Assembly (NCBI GenBank): GCA_002729525.1 | Contig: PBYI01000009.1 | Span: 186,001-250,000, forward strand | Origin: Nocardioides sp. | Lineage (GTDB): Bacteria; Actinomycetota; Actinomycetes; Propionibacteriales; Nocardioidaceae | Direction of reading: 5' to 3' | DNA: 64,000 nt | Shown here: positions 54,931 through 63,447 of the stretch, in pieces | Numbering within the stretch: the first letter of the stretch is position 1 | How the letters are laid out: each line of letters begins with the position of its first letter | Translations under genes and position numbers: made by a program | Notes under the pieces: generated by a model | Seen by the model: only the letters and a program-made list of their open reading frames with translations | What the model was told of the DNA's origin: nothing | Database searches by the model: none

Positions 54931-56655
54931 TCACTCCGGGCTGGTCACGAATTCCTTCGTCTTGGCGATCGCGAAGCCCCAGCCCTGCTCCAGGGTCGGC
55001 TTGGAGGGGATGGCGATCTCGTCGGGGTTGGTGACCACGTCGAGCAGCACCGGACCCTCGTGCGCCATCGCGCGGCGTACGGCGTCGTCGAGGTCGTGGC
55101 CGTTCTCGACCCGGATGCCGGTGATGCCGACCGACTCGGCCAGCTCGGCCAGGTCCGGGTTGTGCAGGACGGTGCCGAACTCCGCGAGCCCGACCTGCTC
55201 CATCTCGAGCTTGACCATGCCGAGACGGCCGTTGTCGAAGACGACGAGCTTCACCGGCAGGTCGTGGGCGGCGATGGTGAGCAGGTCGCCGAGCAGCATG
55301 GTCAGGCCGCCGTCGCCGCAGAAGGCGACCACCTGGCGGCGCCGGTCGAGCGCCTGGGCCCCGATGGCCTGGGGCATCGCGTTGGCCATCGAGCCCAGGT
55401 TGAAGGAGCCGAGCAGCCGGCGGGTGCCCTCGAACCGGACGAAGCGCGAGAGCCAGGTGGTGGCCATGCCGGTGTCGGTGGTGAAGATGGCGTCCGGGGC
55501 CGCGTGCCGGTCCACGAGGCCGGCCAGCAGCTCGGGGCGGATCTTGCGCTCGGGGTTGTCGACCTTGCGGCGCAGGAAGCCGGCGGGCTTCTTCTCGTAG
55601 TCGGGGTCGACGAAGTGCTGCTGGAGCTTGTGCCACTCCTCGTAGGCGAGGCGGGCGTGCTCGAGGGGACCGCGCTCGGTGCGGGGCCGGGTCTGCGCAA
55701 GCAGGTGCCGGACGACCACGCCCGCGTCCCCGACCACCCCGACGTCGATGGGGTGCCGACGCCCGAGGTGGCTGCCGTCGACGTCGACCTGCACCACCGT
55801 CTTCCCCGACGGGTAGAACTCCCGGTAGGGGAAGTCGGTGCCGAGCATGAGCAGGACGTCGCAGGTCTCGAACGCCAGGGTCGCCGCCGGGTTGCCGAGC
55901 AGCCCGGACTGACCGACCTCGAAGGGGTTGTCCCGCTCCAGGCCCTCCTTGGCCTTGAGCGTCAGCACCATCGGCGCCGCCAGACGGTCGGCCAGGGCCA
56001 GGACGTCCTCGCGCGACTCGCGCGCGCCCTGCCCGACCAGCATCGTGACCTTCTCCCCGGACTCCACGGCGCGCAGCGCCTCCTGCAGCGCCGCGTCGCT
56101 GGGCGTAGACAGGGGCTGCTCGGTGACGAACGACGGCACCGCAACCCCGTCGGGCACGTCGAGGCCACCGACGTCGCCCGGGATGGTCAGCACTGCGACG
56201 CCGCGCTGCTGCAGCGCGGCGTTCCCGGCCTGCTCGATGAGGTGGGGCAGCTGGGAGGGATCGGTGAGGGTGGCGCTGAAGACCGACACGTCGGCGAAGA
56301 GCACCTCGTTGTCGACCTCCTGGAAGAAGTCGGTGCCGATGTCGGGGCGGGGCACCTGGCCACAGATCGCGAGCACCGGGGCGTGCGACTTCTTGGCGTC
56401 GTAGAGGCCGTTGAGGAGGTGGATCGAGCCCGGCCCCACGGTGCCCATGCAGACGCCGAGCCTGCCTGTCAACTGCGCCTGGGCGCCGGCGGCGAAGGCA
56501 CCGGCCTCCTCGTGCCTGACCCCGACCCACTCGAGGCGGTCCTCGCGGCGGATGGCGTCGGTGACCGGGTTGAGCGCGTCGCCGACCACCCCCCACACCT
56601 GTCGGACGCCGTGGTCGGCGAGGGCGGTGGTGAGCAGTTCGGCAACAGTGGTCAT
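54931..56655 (-). CDS. poxB: Thiamine pyrophosphate enzyme, pyruvate:quinone oxidoreductase type
   Basis: A 574-aa TPP-, FAD-dependent enzyme of the pyruvate oxidase family, probably oxidising pyruvate to acetate with electrons to the quinone pool at the membrane. The TPP-binding halves are clear: the N-terminal glutamate in GVRHEEAGAFAAGAQAQLTG (about 43-62) and the C-terminal VVAFCGDGGLTMLLGDLLTIAAHDLPVKLVVFDNGRLGM (GDG-N30-NN type). The end FVTSPE contrasts with the longer lipid-binding tail of E. coli PoxB, so membrane contact may differ. Acetolactate synthase-like enzymes are the main alternative. The stop abuts the lepA start with no gap. An FMN glutamate-synthase-like gene precedes it by 78 bases. 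Confidence 0.82.
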   Translation of the reverse strand: MTTVAELLTTALADHGVRQVWGVVGDALNPVTDAIRREDRLEWVGVRHEEAGAFAAGAQAQLTGRLGVCMGTVGPGSIHLLNGLYDAKKSHAPVLAICGQVPRPDIGTDFFQEVDNEVLFADVSVFSATLTDPSQLPHLIEQAGNAALQQRGVAVLTIPGDVGGLDVPDGVAVPSFVTEQPLSTPSDAALQEALRAVESGEKVTMLVGQGARESREDVLALADRLAAPMVLTLKAKEGLERDNPFEVGQSGLLGNPAATLAFETCDVLLMLGTDFPYREFYPSGKTVVQVDVDGSHLGRRHPIDVGVVGDAGVVVRHLLAQTRPRTERGPLEHARLAYEEWHKLQQHFVDPDYEKKPAGFLRRKVDNPERKIRPELLAGLVDRHAAPDAIFTTDTGMATTWLSRFVRFEGTRRLLGSFNLGSMANAMPQAIGAQALDRRRQVVAFCGDGGLTMLLGDLLTIAAHDLPVKLVVFDNGRLGMVKLEMEQVGLAEFGTVLHNPDLAELAESVGITGIRVENGHDLDDAVRRAMAHEGPVLLDVVTNPDEIAIPSKPTLEQGWGFAIAKTKEFVTSPE

Positions 56656-56733
56656 GACACCAATCTCTCCCCACGCCGCTCCTGCGCAGCAGGTCCCGTC
56701 GGGTGAGATGTCGACGACATCACGCCACCGGCC

Positions 56734-58335
56734 TCACTGGACGAACCGGTCCGCAGTGGCCCGCTGCCAGTCCGCGGCCCACGCCTCGGGCGGGTCCTGG
56801 AGCAGCTCACCGGGGGCCAGGTGGTCGAAGAGCTCGGCGTAGGTCGCGACGCGACCGTGGTCGATGTTGCGGCGTAGCATGTGCGGACGCAGGTCGGTGA
56901 ACGACGTCAGCCCCATCGACGCCACCACCTGCATCGCCTGGTCCACGGTGCCGCGCTGGTATTCCACGACGCGCTGGGTCTTGCTCGGCACATGCAGCGC
57001 CCGCATCCGCTTCGGGTCCTGGGTGGCCACGCCCACGGGGCAGGTATTGGTGTGGCACTCCTGGGCCTGGATGCAGCCGACCGCCATCATCATCGCGCGC
57101 GCCGAGTTGGTGTAGTCGGCTCCCTGGATGATCCGCTTGACGATGTCGACGCCGGTGGCCACCTTGCCGCTGGCCCCGACCTTGACCTGGTCGCGCAGCC
57201 CGACGCCGCGCAGCGCGTTGTCCACCGTCATCAGGCCCTCGGTCAGGGGCATGCCGACGTGGTCCTGGTACTCCGCCGGGGCCGCCCCGGTGCCGCCCTC
57301 GGCGCCGTCGACGATGATGAAGTCGGGAGCGATCCCCTCCTCGAGCATCGCCTTGCAGATCGCCAGCACGTCGGTGCGCGAGCCGACGCAGAGCTTGAAG
57401 CCGGTCGGCTTGCCGTGCGTGATCTCGCGCAGGTGACCGATGAAGTGCACGAGCTCGCGTGGCGTGGAGAAGACCTGGTGGTAGGGCGGCGAGATCACCG
57501 TCTGGCCCTGCGGCACGTCGCGGGTCTTGGCGATCTCGGGGGTGACCTTGGCTCCGGGCAGCACGCCTCCGAGGCCGGGCTTGGCCCCCTGGCTGAGCTT
57601 GAGGCTGATCAGCTTCACCTGGTCGTCGGAGGCCTTGTCGACGAACTCCTGCTCGTCGAAGCCACCCTCGGAGGTGCGGCAGCCGAAGTATCCCGACGCG
57701 ATTTCCCAGACCAGGTCTCCGCCGTTGCGGTGGTAGGGGCTGATCGCTCCCTCCCCGGTGTCGTGGGCGAAGCCGCCGGCGGCTGCGCCCCGGTTGAGCG
57801 CCTCGATCGCGTGGGCGCTGAGCGAGCCGAACGACATGGCTGAGACATTGAGTATGGCCATGTCGTAGGGCTGGGTGCAGTCCGGTCCGCCGATGCGCAC
57901 CCGGGGCGGCTCGTCGAGCTTCTTCGCGGGCGCGGTGGAGTGCACGAGGTACTCGTAACCGACCTCGTAGACGTCACGCTCGGTGCCGAACGGCGCCTCC
58001 TCCTTCTCGGCCTTGGCCTGCTGGTAGATCGACGTGCGGGTGTCCCGGTCGAAGGGGCGCCCGTCGAAGTTGCGCTCGATGAAGTACTGCTGGAGCTCGG
58101 GACGGATGCTCTCCATCAGGTACCGCATGTGCCCCAGCACCGGGTAGTTGCGCAGGATCGCGTGCCGGGTCTGCACGAGGTCGTAGACGCCGACGGCGAG
58201 CATGGCGACCACCACGACCAGCAGCACGATCCAGCCGGGGCCACCGATCACGGCGGCGAGAGTGGCGAAGGCACCGAGGACGGCCAGCAGTCCGATCACG
58301 AAGAAGCGCAGCACGTCGGACAGGTCTACTCCCAT
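56734..58335 (-). CDS. FMN-binding glutamate synthase family protein
   Basis: A 533-aa protein with two N-terminal helices (VLRFFVIGLLAVLGAFATLAAVIG and GWIVLLVVVVAMLAVGVYDL), then the glutamate-synthase central FMN domain. It shows ISLKLSQGAKPGLGGVLPGAKV, DFIIVDGAEGGTGAAP and QAQECHTNTCPVGVATQDP, including Cys residues that hold the 3Fe-4S cluster in GltB. The glutaminase and ammonia-channel domains of GltB are missing, so it is not a complete glutamate synthase. Electron donor and substrate are unknown. The ATG at 58335 is preceded by an in-frame GTG-containing stretch that looks non-coding. It heads a run with the pyruvate oxidase and lepA genes. Confidence 0.87.
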   Translation of the reverse strand: MGVDLSDVLRFFVIGLLAVLGAFATLAAVIGGPGWIVLLVVVVAMLAVGVYDLVQTRHAILRNYPVLGHMRYLMESIRPELQQYFIERNFDGRPFDRDTRTSIYQQAKAEKEEAPFGTERDVYEVGYEYLVHSTAPAKKLDEPPRVRIGGPDCTQPYDMAILNVSAMSFGSLSAHAIEALNRGAAAGGFAHDTGEGAISPYHRNGGDLVWEIASGYFGCRTSEGGFDEQEFVDKASDDQVKLISLKLSQGAKPGLGGVLPGAKVTPEIAKTRDVPQGQTVISPPYHQVFSTPRELVHFIGHLREITHGKPTGFKLCVGSRTDVLAICKAMLEEGIAPDFIIVDGAEGGTGAAPAEYQDHVGMPLTEGLMTVDNALRGVGLRDQVKVGASGKVATGVDIVKRIIQGADYTNSARAMMMAVGCIQAQECHTNTCPVGVATQDPKRMRALHVPSKTQRVVEYQRGTVDQAMQVVASMGLTSFTDLRPHMLRRNIDHGRVATYAELFDHLAPGELLQDPPEAWAADWQRATADRFVQ

Positions 58336-58436
58336 CGCCAGCGGATCGCCGCCACCCCTGCGGGCGTACGCCGGGTCGCAGCGGGTCGCGTGTCGGTGCC
58401 GGGCAGGGCCCCGGGTCGTCCCGCAGGATGGTGCGC

Positions 58437-59396
58437 GTGCCCGTCCCGCCGACGACCGTCCCGCCCGCGCCGCAGGGCCGCACCGCCCGCCGGCTGTCGT
58501 GGGCCCACCTCCCGCCGTCGGTGCGCGCCGAGGTCGAGCGGCGTCTCGGCTCGGAGGTCGTGTCGGCACAGTCGCAGGACGCCGGGTTCACCCCCGGCCT
58601 GGCGTCGATCCTGACCTGCGCCGACGGGTCGTCGGTGTTCCTCAAGGCGGCCTCGCTGGTCGCCCAGCGTGCCTTCGCGGAGTCGTACCACGAGGAGGCA
58701 CAGAAGCTCTCCTTCCTCCCCGACGGGGTGCCCGCGCCCCGGCTCCTGTGGACCTTCACCCGCGCCGACTGGGTGGTGCTCGGGCTCGAGCACGTCGTCG
58801 GACGGATGCCGCAGCGGCCGTGGGACGACGACGAGCTCGACCAGTGCCTGGAGCTGCTGACGCAGGTGGCCGACTCCCTGACCCCGGCTCCGCCGGGTCC
58901 GTGGTCGACCTTCGCGGAGGAGACCGCGGCCTGGCCGGCGTGCTGGGAGCACGTCGCGGCACACCACCGGCACCTGGTCGGCCCGTACGCCGAGGAGGCG
59001 GCCGCGCTGGCGCGGGCGGCGGCGGACGCGTCAGCCGGCGACACCGTCGTGCACTGCGACGTCCGTGACGACAACCTGCTGCTCGCTGACGACGGCCGGG
59101 TGCTGCTGTGCGACTGGAACTGGCCGGTGGTGGGCGCCCGGTGGGTCGACGCGCTGCTCCTGCTGGTCATCGCCCGGGGCGACGGCGTCGACACCGAGCG
59201 GATCGTGGCCTCGCACCGGCTCTTCTCCGACGCCGACGCCGACGCGGTCGACGCGGTGCTGGCGCTGGCCACCGGCTACTTCCTGCGCAGCTCCGACCAT
59301 CCCGCGCCCACCTCGTCGCCGTTCGTGCGCGACCACCAGCTGTGGTGCGGCGAGGTCGCCTGGGACTGGCTGGCGACCCGGCGCGGCTGGCGCTGA
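58437..59396 (+). CDS. Phosphotransferase family kinase (APH, PF01636 type)
   Basis: A 319-aa kinase-fold protein distinct from the APH gene at 52 kb. It contains SSVFLKAASLVAQRAFAESYHEEA (nucleotide-site Lys and Glu), the catalytic loop VVHCDVRDDNLLLADDGRVLLCDWNWPVVGARWVD (HxDxxxxN and DW), and a helical C-terminal lobe. The substrate is unknown. Leaderless start: CAGGAT (58424-58429) is 7 bases before GTG 58437. It is divergent from the FMN glutamate-synthase-like gene and directly upstream of the rpsT promoter region. Confidence 0.78.
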   Translation: MPVPPTTVPPAPQGRTARRLSWAHLPPSVRAEVERRLGSEVVSAQSQDAGFTPGLASILTCADGSSVFLKAASLVAQRAFAESYHEEAQKLSFLPDGVPAPRLLWTFTRADWVVLGLEHVVGRMPQRPWDDDELDQCLELLTQVADSLTPAPPGPWSTFAEETAAWPACWEHVAAHHRHLVGPYAEEAAALARAAADASAGDTVVHCDVRDDNLLLADDGRVLLCDWNWPVVGARWVDALLLLVIARGDGVDTERIVASHRLFSDADADAVDAVLALATGYFLRSSDHPAPTSSPFVRDHQLWCGEVAWDWLATRRGWR

Positions 59397-59450
59397 CCGG
59401 CACCGGGCGGCGTACGCTCGGCGGACGGCAGCGCGGTGGCCCCGCATGAT

Positions 59451-59480
59451 TTGGGCGGCCTCCGACGACGCTGCTAGATT
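59451..59480 (+). promoter_or_regulatory. Probable rpsT promoter
   Basis: TTGGGC (59451-59456), an 18-base spacer and TAGATT (59475-59480) fit a vegetative sigma promoter. Transcription from here gives an rpsT leader of about 140 bases, longer than other leaders in this window. Such a leader is room for autoregulation, but no structure is claimed. Confidence 0.6.
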
Positions 59481-59627
59481 GATCCGTCGCGTGTCAGGCA
59501 GCGCCTGCGTGCCCGGGCGATTCGGTCCCGAGCCGGGTGAGCCGACCGCGACATCCAGTGGCCTCGTGCCGCTGGCCTGAGCCTGAGCAGCACGTCCGAG
59601 ATTCCCGTACGACCCGAAGGTTGACCT

Positions 59628-59888
59628 GTGGCGAACATCAAGAGCCAGATCAAGCGCAACAAGCAGAACGAGAAGGCGCACGAGCGCAACAAGGCCGTGA
59701 AGACCGGCCTGCGCACCGCGGTCCGCAAGTTCCGCGAGGCCGCCGACGCCGGCGAGAAGGACAAGGCCGTCGAGCTGGGCCGCGCGGCCAACCGGATGCT
59801 CGACAAGGCCGCCTCGAAGGGCGTCATCCACAAGAACCAGGCGGCGAACCGCAAGTCGGCCATCGCCAAGCGCGCCGACTCTCTCTGA
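59628..59888 (+). CDS. rpsT: Ribosomal protein S20
   Basis: The 86-aa 30S subunit protein S20, normal length, all helical and basic: [20 protein letters not shown], then [47 protein letters not shown]. The start GTG (59628) has GAAGG about 10 bases upstream. It is monocistronic and converges on holA, with two terminator hairpins between. The rpsT-holA-comEC-comEA gene order is that of mycobacteria. Confidence 0.98.
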   Translation: MANIKSQIKRNKQNEKAHERNKAVKTGLRTAVRKFREAADAGEKDKAVELGRAANRMLDKAASKGVIHKNQAANRKSAIAKRADSL

Positions 59889-59898
59889 TCCCGCCGCG

Positions 59899-59976
59899 GC
59901 GGCCGGTCCCTCCGGGACGGCCGCTGCTTCTCCGGACGGCTCACGGGCGTCGCTCCCTCACGGGAGCGGCGCCCGT
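59899..59976. terminator. Two terminator hairpins after rpsT
   Basis: Hairpin 1 (59899-59924) pairs GCGGCC plus GTCCC with GGGAC plus GGCCGC around a 3-base loop, with one bulged G. Hairpin 2 (59943-59976) pairs ACGGGCGTCGCTCCC with GGGAGCGGCGCCCGT, 15 bp with one G-T pair and a 4-base loop. They separate rpsT from the convergent holA. Confidence 0.75.
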
Positions 59977-60025
59977 CGTCATGTCCTGACGACGACGGTG
60001 GCGGCCGTCCGCGGCCTGGTGCCAG

Positions 60026-60997
60026 TCAGCGGTCGTGCAGGCCGGTGACGGTGATGACCATCCGCTCCAGGGCGTAGCTCGGGTCACCGGCGGCACCCTT
60101 CACGTCGGCGTCGGCCTGCGCGACGGCACGGATCGCGCCACCCAGTCCGACGTCGGACCAGTCGCGGGCCTGCCCGCGGATGGAGCGCAGCTTCCAGGGC
60201 GGGACGCCGACGTCGCGCGCCAGGTCGGCCTCGCGCATCCCGCGCGGGGCGCCCTTGTAGCGCGCCAGCCCTCGGGCGCTGCCGGCGAAGGCCGACGTCA
60301 CCAGCACGGCGGCCGTGCCGGTGTCCAGTGCCCAGCGCAGCGCCTCCAGCGCCTCGGTGCGCCGACCGGTGAAGGCGAGGTCGGCGATCGCGAACGACTT
60401 CACCTCGGCGCGGCCGCCGAAGTAGCGGCCGACCATGTCGGCGTCGACGCGCTTGCCGACGAAGTCGAAGGCGAGCTGGTGGGCGGCCGCGGCGAGCGCC
60501 CGGAGGTCCTGACCGACGGCCTGCACCAGCGCCGCGGCGGCGTCCTGGGTGATCTGGCCGCCGTGCCGGCGGACCTCGGCGGACACAAAGCCGGGGTACT
60601 CCGACGGCTTCGGCTCACCGACCTTGATCTCGGAGACCGTGCCGAGCTTGCGGAGCTTGGTGAGGGTGCCCGAGCCCTTCTGTCCGCCGCCGTGCACGAG
60701 CACGAGCGCGACGTCCTCGGCCGGCGCCGCGGCGTAGCCGAGGAGGCCGCTGACGGACTCGTCGGGGAGGTTCTCCAGGCTGTTGACGACGACGCAGCGC
60801 ACCGACGAGAACAGCGACGGCGCGGACATCTCCCCCAGCGTCGCGAGGGTCAGCCCGGATGCCTCGGTGTCGGAGTGCTCTGCCTCCGCGTCGTGGCGGC
60901 GGACGGTGGCCCGGACGTCGGTGACCGCGCGCTCGCGGAGGAACTCCTCCTTTCCTGTGACCAGGATGACCCGACCCAGCCCCTCCGCGACGTCCAC
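60026..60997 (-). CDS. holA: DNA polymerase III delta subunit (HolA)
   Basis: The clamp-loader delta subunit, 323 aa. It starts VILVTGKEEFLRERAVTDVRATV and contains SLFSSVRCVVVNSLENLP, LVHGGGQKGSGTLTKLRKLG, AALVQAVGQDLRALAAAAHQLAFDF and the C-terminal collar segment LGGAIRAVAQADADVKGAAGDPSYALERMVITV, which match actinobacterial HolA. It lacks a functional Walker A, as expected for delta. GGGAGG lies 8 bases before the GTG at 60997. It is the last gene of the comEA-comEC-holA series, 47 bases after comEC. Confidence 0.93.
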   Translation of the reverse strand: MDVAEGLGRVILVTGKEEFLRERAVTDVRATVRRHDAEAEHSDTEASGLTLATLGEMSAPSLFSSVRCVVVNSLENLPDESVSGLLGYAAAPAEDVALVLVHGGGQKGSGTLTKLRKLGTVSEIKVGEPKPSEYPGFVSAEVRRHGGQITQDAAAALVQAVGQDLRALAAAAHQLAFDFVGKRVDADMVGRYFGGRAEVKSFAIADLAFTGRRTEALEALRWALDTGTAAVLVTSAFAGSARGLARYKGAPRGMREADLARDVGVPPWKLRSIRGQARDWSDVGLGGAIRAVAQADADVKGAAGDPSYALERMVITVTGLHDR

Positions 60998-61044
60998 GGC
61001 CCCAGCCTCCCACGGCGTGCCGACACCGCCGGCGCGACCCGCGG

Positions 61045-63441
61045 TCACCCGCCGCGCAGCAGGACCGTGCCGTCGAGGTCCGTGCGCCGCACCCGTGCGC
61101 CGCACGCCTCGAGCGCGTCCAGGGTGCTGGCGGCCGGGTGGCCGTAGTCGTTGTCGACGCCGACCGGCACGAGGGCCACGGCGGCGCCGAGCGAGCACAG
61201 CCACCCGGTGTCCTGGTGCGCCGAGCCGTGGTGCGGCACCTTGAGCACGTCGACCCGCAGTCCGGGCAGCGCCCGCGCGAGACCCGCCTGGGCGGGTGGC
61301 TCGACGTCGCCGGTGAGCAGCACCCGCAGGCCGCCGACCTCGGCGAGCAGCACGAGGCTGGCGTCGTTGGCCGTGCTGCCGTCGCCCGGCCCATCCCGAG
61401 GGGTCCGGTCGAGCGGCCACAGCGGCGTCAGCGTGACCGCGCCGTACGTCGTCGCGCCGTCGGGTACGGCGCCCAGAGCCGGCCCCATCTCGGCCAGCTC
61501 CGCGGCGACGGCCGCGACCGTGTCGGGCGGGTCGCGCAACGGTGAGGTCCACACCTCGTCGACCTCGCGCCCGTCGAGGACACCCGTCACCCCACCGACA
61601 TGGTCGGCGTGGAAGTGGGTGAGCACCAGCAGCGGCACCCGGTCGACACCGAGCCGGTCGAGGCAGTCGTCGACCGGACCGGGCTCGGGGCCGGTGTCGA
61701 CCACGACACCGCTCGCGGGCCCGGTGCGCAGCACGAGGGCGTCGCCCTGACCGACGTCGCACAGGGCGACGTCCCACGCCTCCCCCGCCCCGCTGCCGGG
61801 CGGGAGCCGCAGATCGGGCAGCCCCGGGAGCGCCAGACCCCCGGCCGGTGCGGTCCGGAGCGCGGCCACGACCAGGAGCGTCGTCAGGGCGAGCAGCAGC
61901 AGCCTGCGTGCCGTGGACCCCTCGCCGGCGCCGCCCCGCCGTGCCCGGAGCCGTCGTACGAGCGGGACGGCGGGGACCAGCACGAGGCAGAGCGCCGTGA
62001 GCACCACCAGGCCCGGCGCGTTGCTCGGCCAGTCGACCGCTGCCCCCGGCACGTCGGCGCCGCGTCTCGCCACGGTGACGATCCATCCGACGCACAGGCC
62101 GGCCGGCGTACCGAGGAGGTGTGACGTGGGCGCGTGGACCAGCGCGACCAGTCCCCCGGCCAGGCCGAGCACCGTGGCGGGGCCGACCACCGGGCCGACG
62201 AGCAGGTTGGCCGCGACGGCGACCAGGCTCACCTGGGAGGACAGGGCCGCGACGACCGGCGTGCAGGCGAGCTGGGCGGCCGCCGGCACCGCGATCGCCT
62301 CCGCGAGCCACCGGGGCACCCAACGGGTCATCGCATCGCGCCAGCCCGGCGCCAGGAGCACGATGCCGGCTGTCGCGAGGACCGAGAGCGCGAACCCGGC
62401 CGTGATCGCGAGGGCGGGCTGCACGAGCAGCAGCACGACGACGGCGACCCCGAGGCCACGCAGCGCCCGGCCCCGGCCGCCCGACCCGAGGGCGAGCAGC
62501 CCGACCGTGCCCATCGCCGCAGCTCGCAGCACGCTCGGCTCGGTGCGGGCGAGGAGCACGAACCCCACCACGCCGAGGGCCGTCAGCACGTGACGTGCCC
62601 GGCCCCGCACGCCGCACCAGGCGCCGACCTGGCCGAGGAACGCGACGAGCAGGGTGAGGTTGGTGCCCGAGACCGCGGTGAGGTGGGTCAGTCCGGTCGT
62701 CCGGAAGTCGTCGGCGAGCGCGGGGTCGAGGTCGGTGTCGTCGCCGTCCACGAGCGCCGGCACCAGGGCGCGCTGGTCGTCGGGGCGCCCGGAGACTGCC
62801 TCACGGACCCCGGCCCGGACGGCGGCTGCCCCGCGCCACCAGACGTCCGGCCGGCCGTCGACGCGCGGCGGCCCGGCGTCGAGCAGCGCCGCGGTCTCGC
62901 GGTCGTCGGTCGGCGCCAGCCGTCCGACCGTGCTCACCGGGGCGCCGAGCGGCACGGCCGCCCACTCCTCCCCGCCCAGCACGAGCACGGGCCGGCGGAG
63001 GTCGTGCCGCAGGCCGCGACCCTCCACGACCCGCACCTGGACCCGCACGAACACCTGGACGGTGCCGAAGGTGCCCGTGAAGCGACGCGGGTCGCCGCCC
63101 GTCACCGCCTCGACCCGCACCGCCGCTCGCTCGGCCGCGAGGTCGGCGAGCGGTCCGTGGTCGACCGCGGACTGCCGCAGCACGGCCGAGGCGGCGACGC
63201 CCGAGGCGACCACGAGGGCCGCGAGCACGGTCGCCACGGCCGCGCGACGGCGTACGCGGTCGACCCGGCGGGTCGTGAACAGCAGCCCGGCGGCGCAGGT
63301 GATGAGGACCCCCACCACGGTGGCGATCGGCAGCACGAGCGCGCCCACCCCGGCCAGCCACGCGGTGCCTGCGACAGCGGGCATCCTCAGGTCCGGCGGC
63401 TCGGTGGGAGTCGCGGTCGACGGTTCGTCCAGCCTGGGCAC
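61045..63441 (-). CDS. comEC: ComEC/Rec2 DNA-uptake channel protein
   Basis: A 798-aa membrane protein of the competence channel family. An N-terminal membrane and OB-like region (about 1-200) is followed by the Competence domain of about 10 helices (200-480: ALVDGDDTDLDPALADDFRTTGLTHLTAVSG, where HLTAVSGTN is the family motif). A metallo-beta-lactamase-like domain (about 560-798: VALCDVGQGDALVLRTG, VLTHFHADHVGG, LLTGDVEPPAQ, VLKVPHHGSAHQDT) completes it. The MBL metal motif HFHADH is intact, suggesting a nuclease for degrading one strand. Natural competence is not proven in this group. The GTG start lies 6 bases after the comEA stop. Confidence 0.93.
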   Translation of the reverse strand: MPRLDEPSTATPTEPPDLRMPAVAGTAWLAGVGALVLPIATVVGVLITCAAGLLFTTRRVDRVRRRAAVATVLAALVVASGVAASAVLRQSAVDHGPLADLAAERAAVRVEAVTGGDPRRFTGTFGTVQVFVRVQVRVVEGRGLRHDLRRPVLVLGGEEWAAVPLGAPVSTVGRLAPTDDRETAALLDAGPPRVDGRPDVWWRGAAAVRAGVREAVSGRPDDQRALVPALVDGDDTDLDPALADDFRTTGLTHLTAVSGTNLTLLVAFLGQVGAWCGVRGRARHVLTALGVVGFVLLARTEPSVLRAAAMGTVGLLALGSGGRGRALRGLGVAVVVLLLVQPALAITAGFALSVLATAGIVLLAPGWRDAMTRWVPRWLAEAIAVPAAAQLACTPVVAALSSQVSLVAVAANLLVGPVVGPATVLGLAGGLVALVHAPTSHLLGTPAGLCVGWIVTVARRGADVPGAAVDWPSNAPGLVVLTALCLVLVPAVPLVRRLRARRGGAGEGSTARRLLLLALTTLLVVAALRTAPAGGLALPGLPDLRLPPGSGAGEAWDVALCDVGQGDALVLRTGPASGVVVDTGPEPGPVDDCLDRLGVDRVPLLVLTHFHADHVGGVTGVLDGREVDEVWTSPLRDPPDTVAAVAAELAEMGPALGAVPDGATTYGAVTLTPLWPLDRTPRDGPGDGSTANDASLVLLAEVGGLRVLLTGDVEPPAQAGLARALPGLRVDVLKVPHHGSAHQDTGWLCSLGAAVALVPVGVDNDYGHPAASTLDALEACGARVRRTDLDGTVLLRGG

Positions 63442-63447
63442 CCGACG

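Noticed and set aside
50773..56706. A plus-strand open frame of 1977 codons
   Set aside because: It runs antisense to MFS, APH, lepA and poxB genes and has the low-complexity Arg/Asp/Gly/Val content typical of shadow frames in GC-rich DNA; none of its segments shows a motif.
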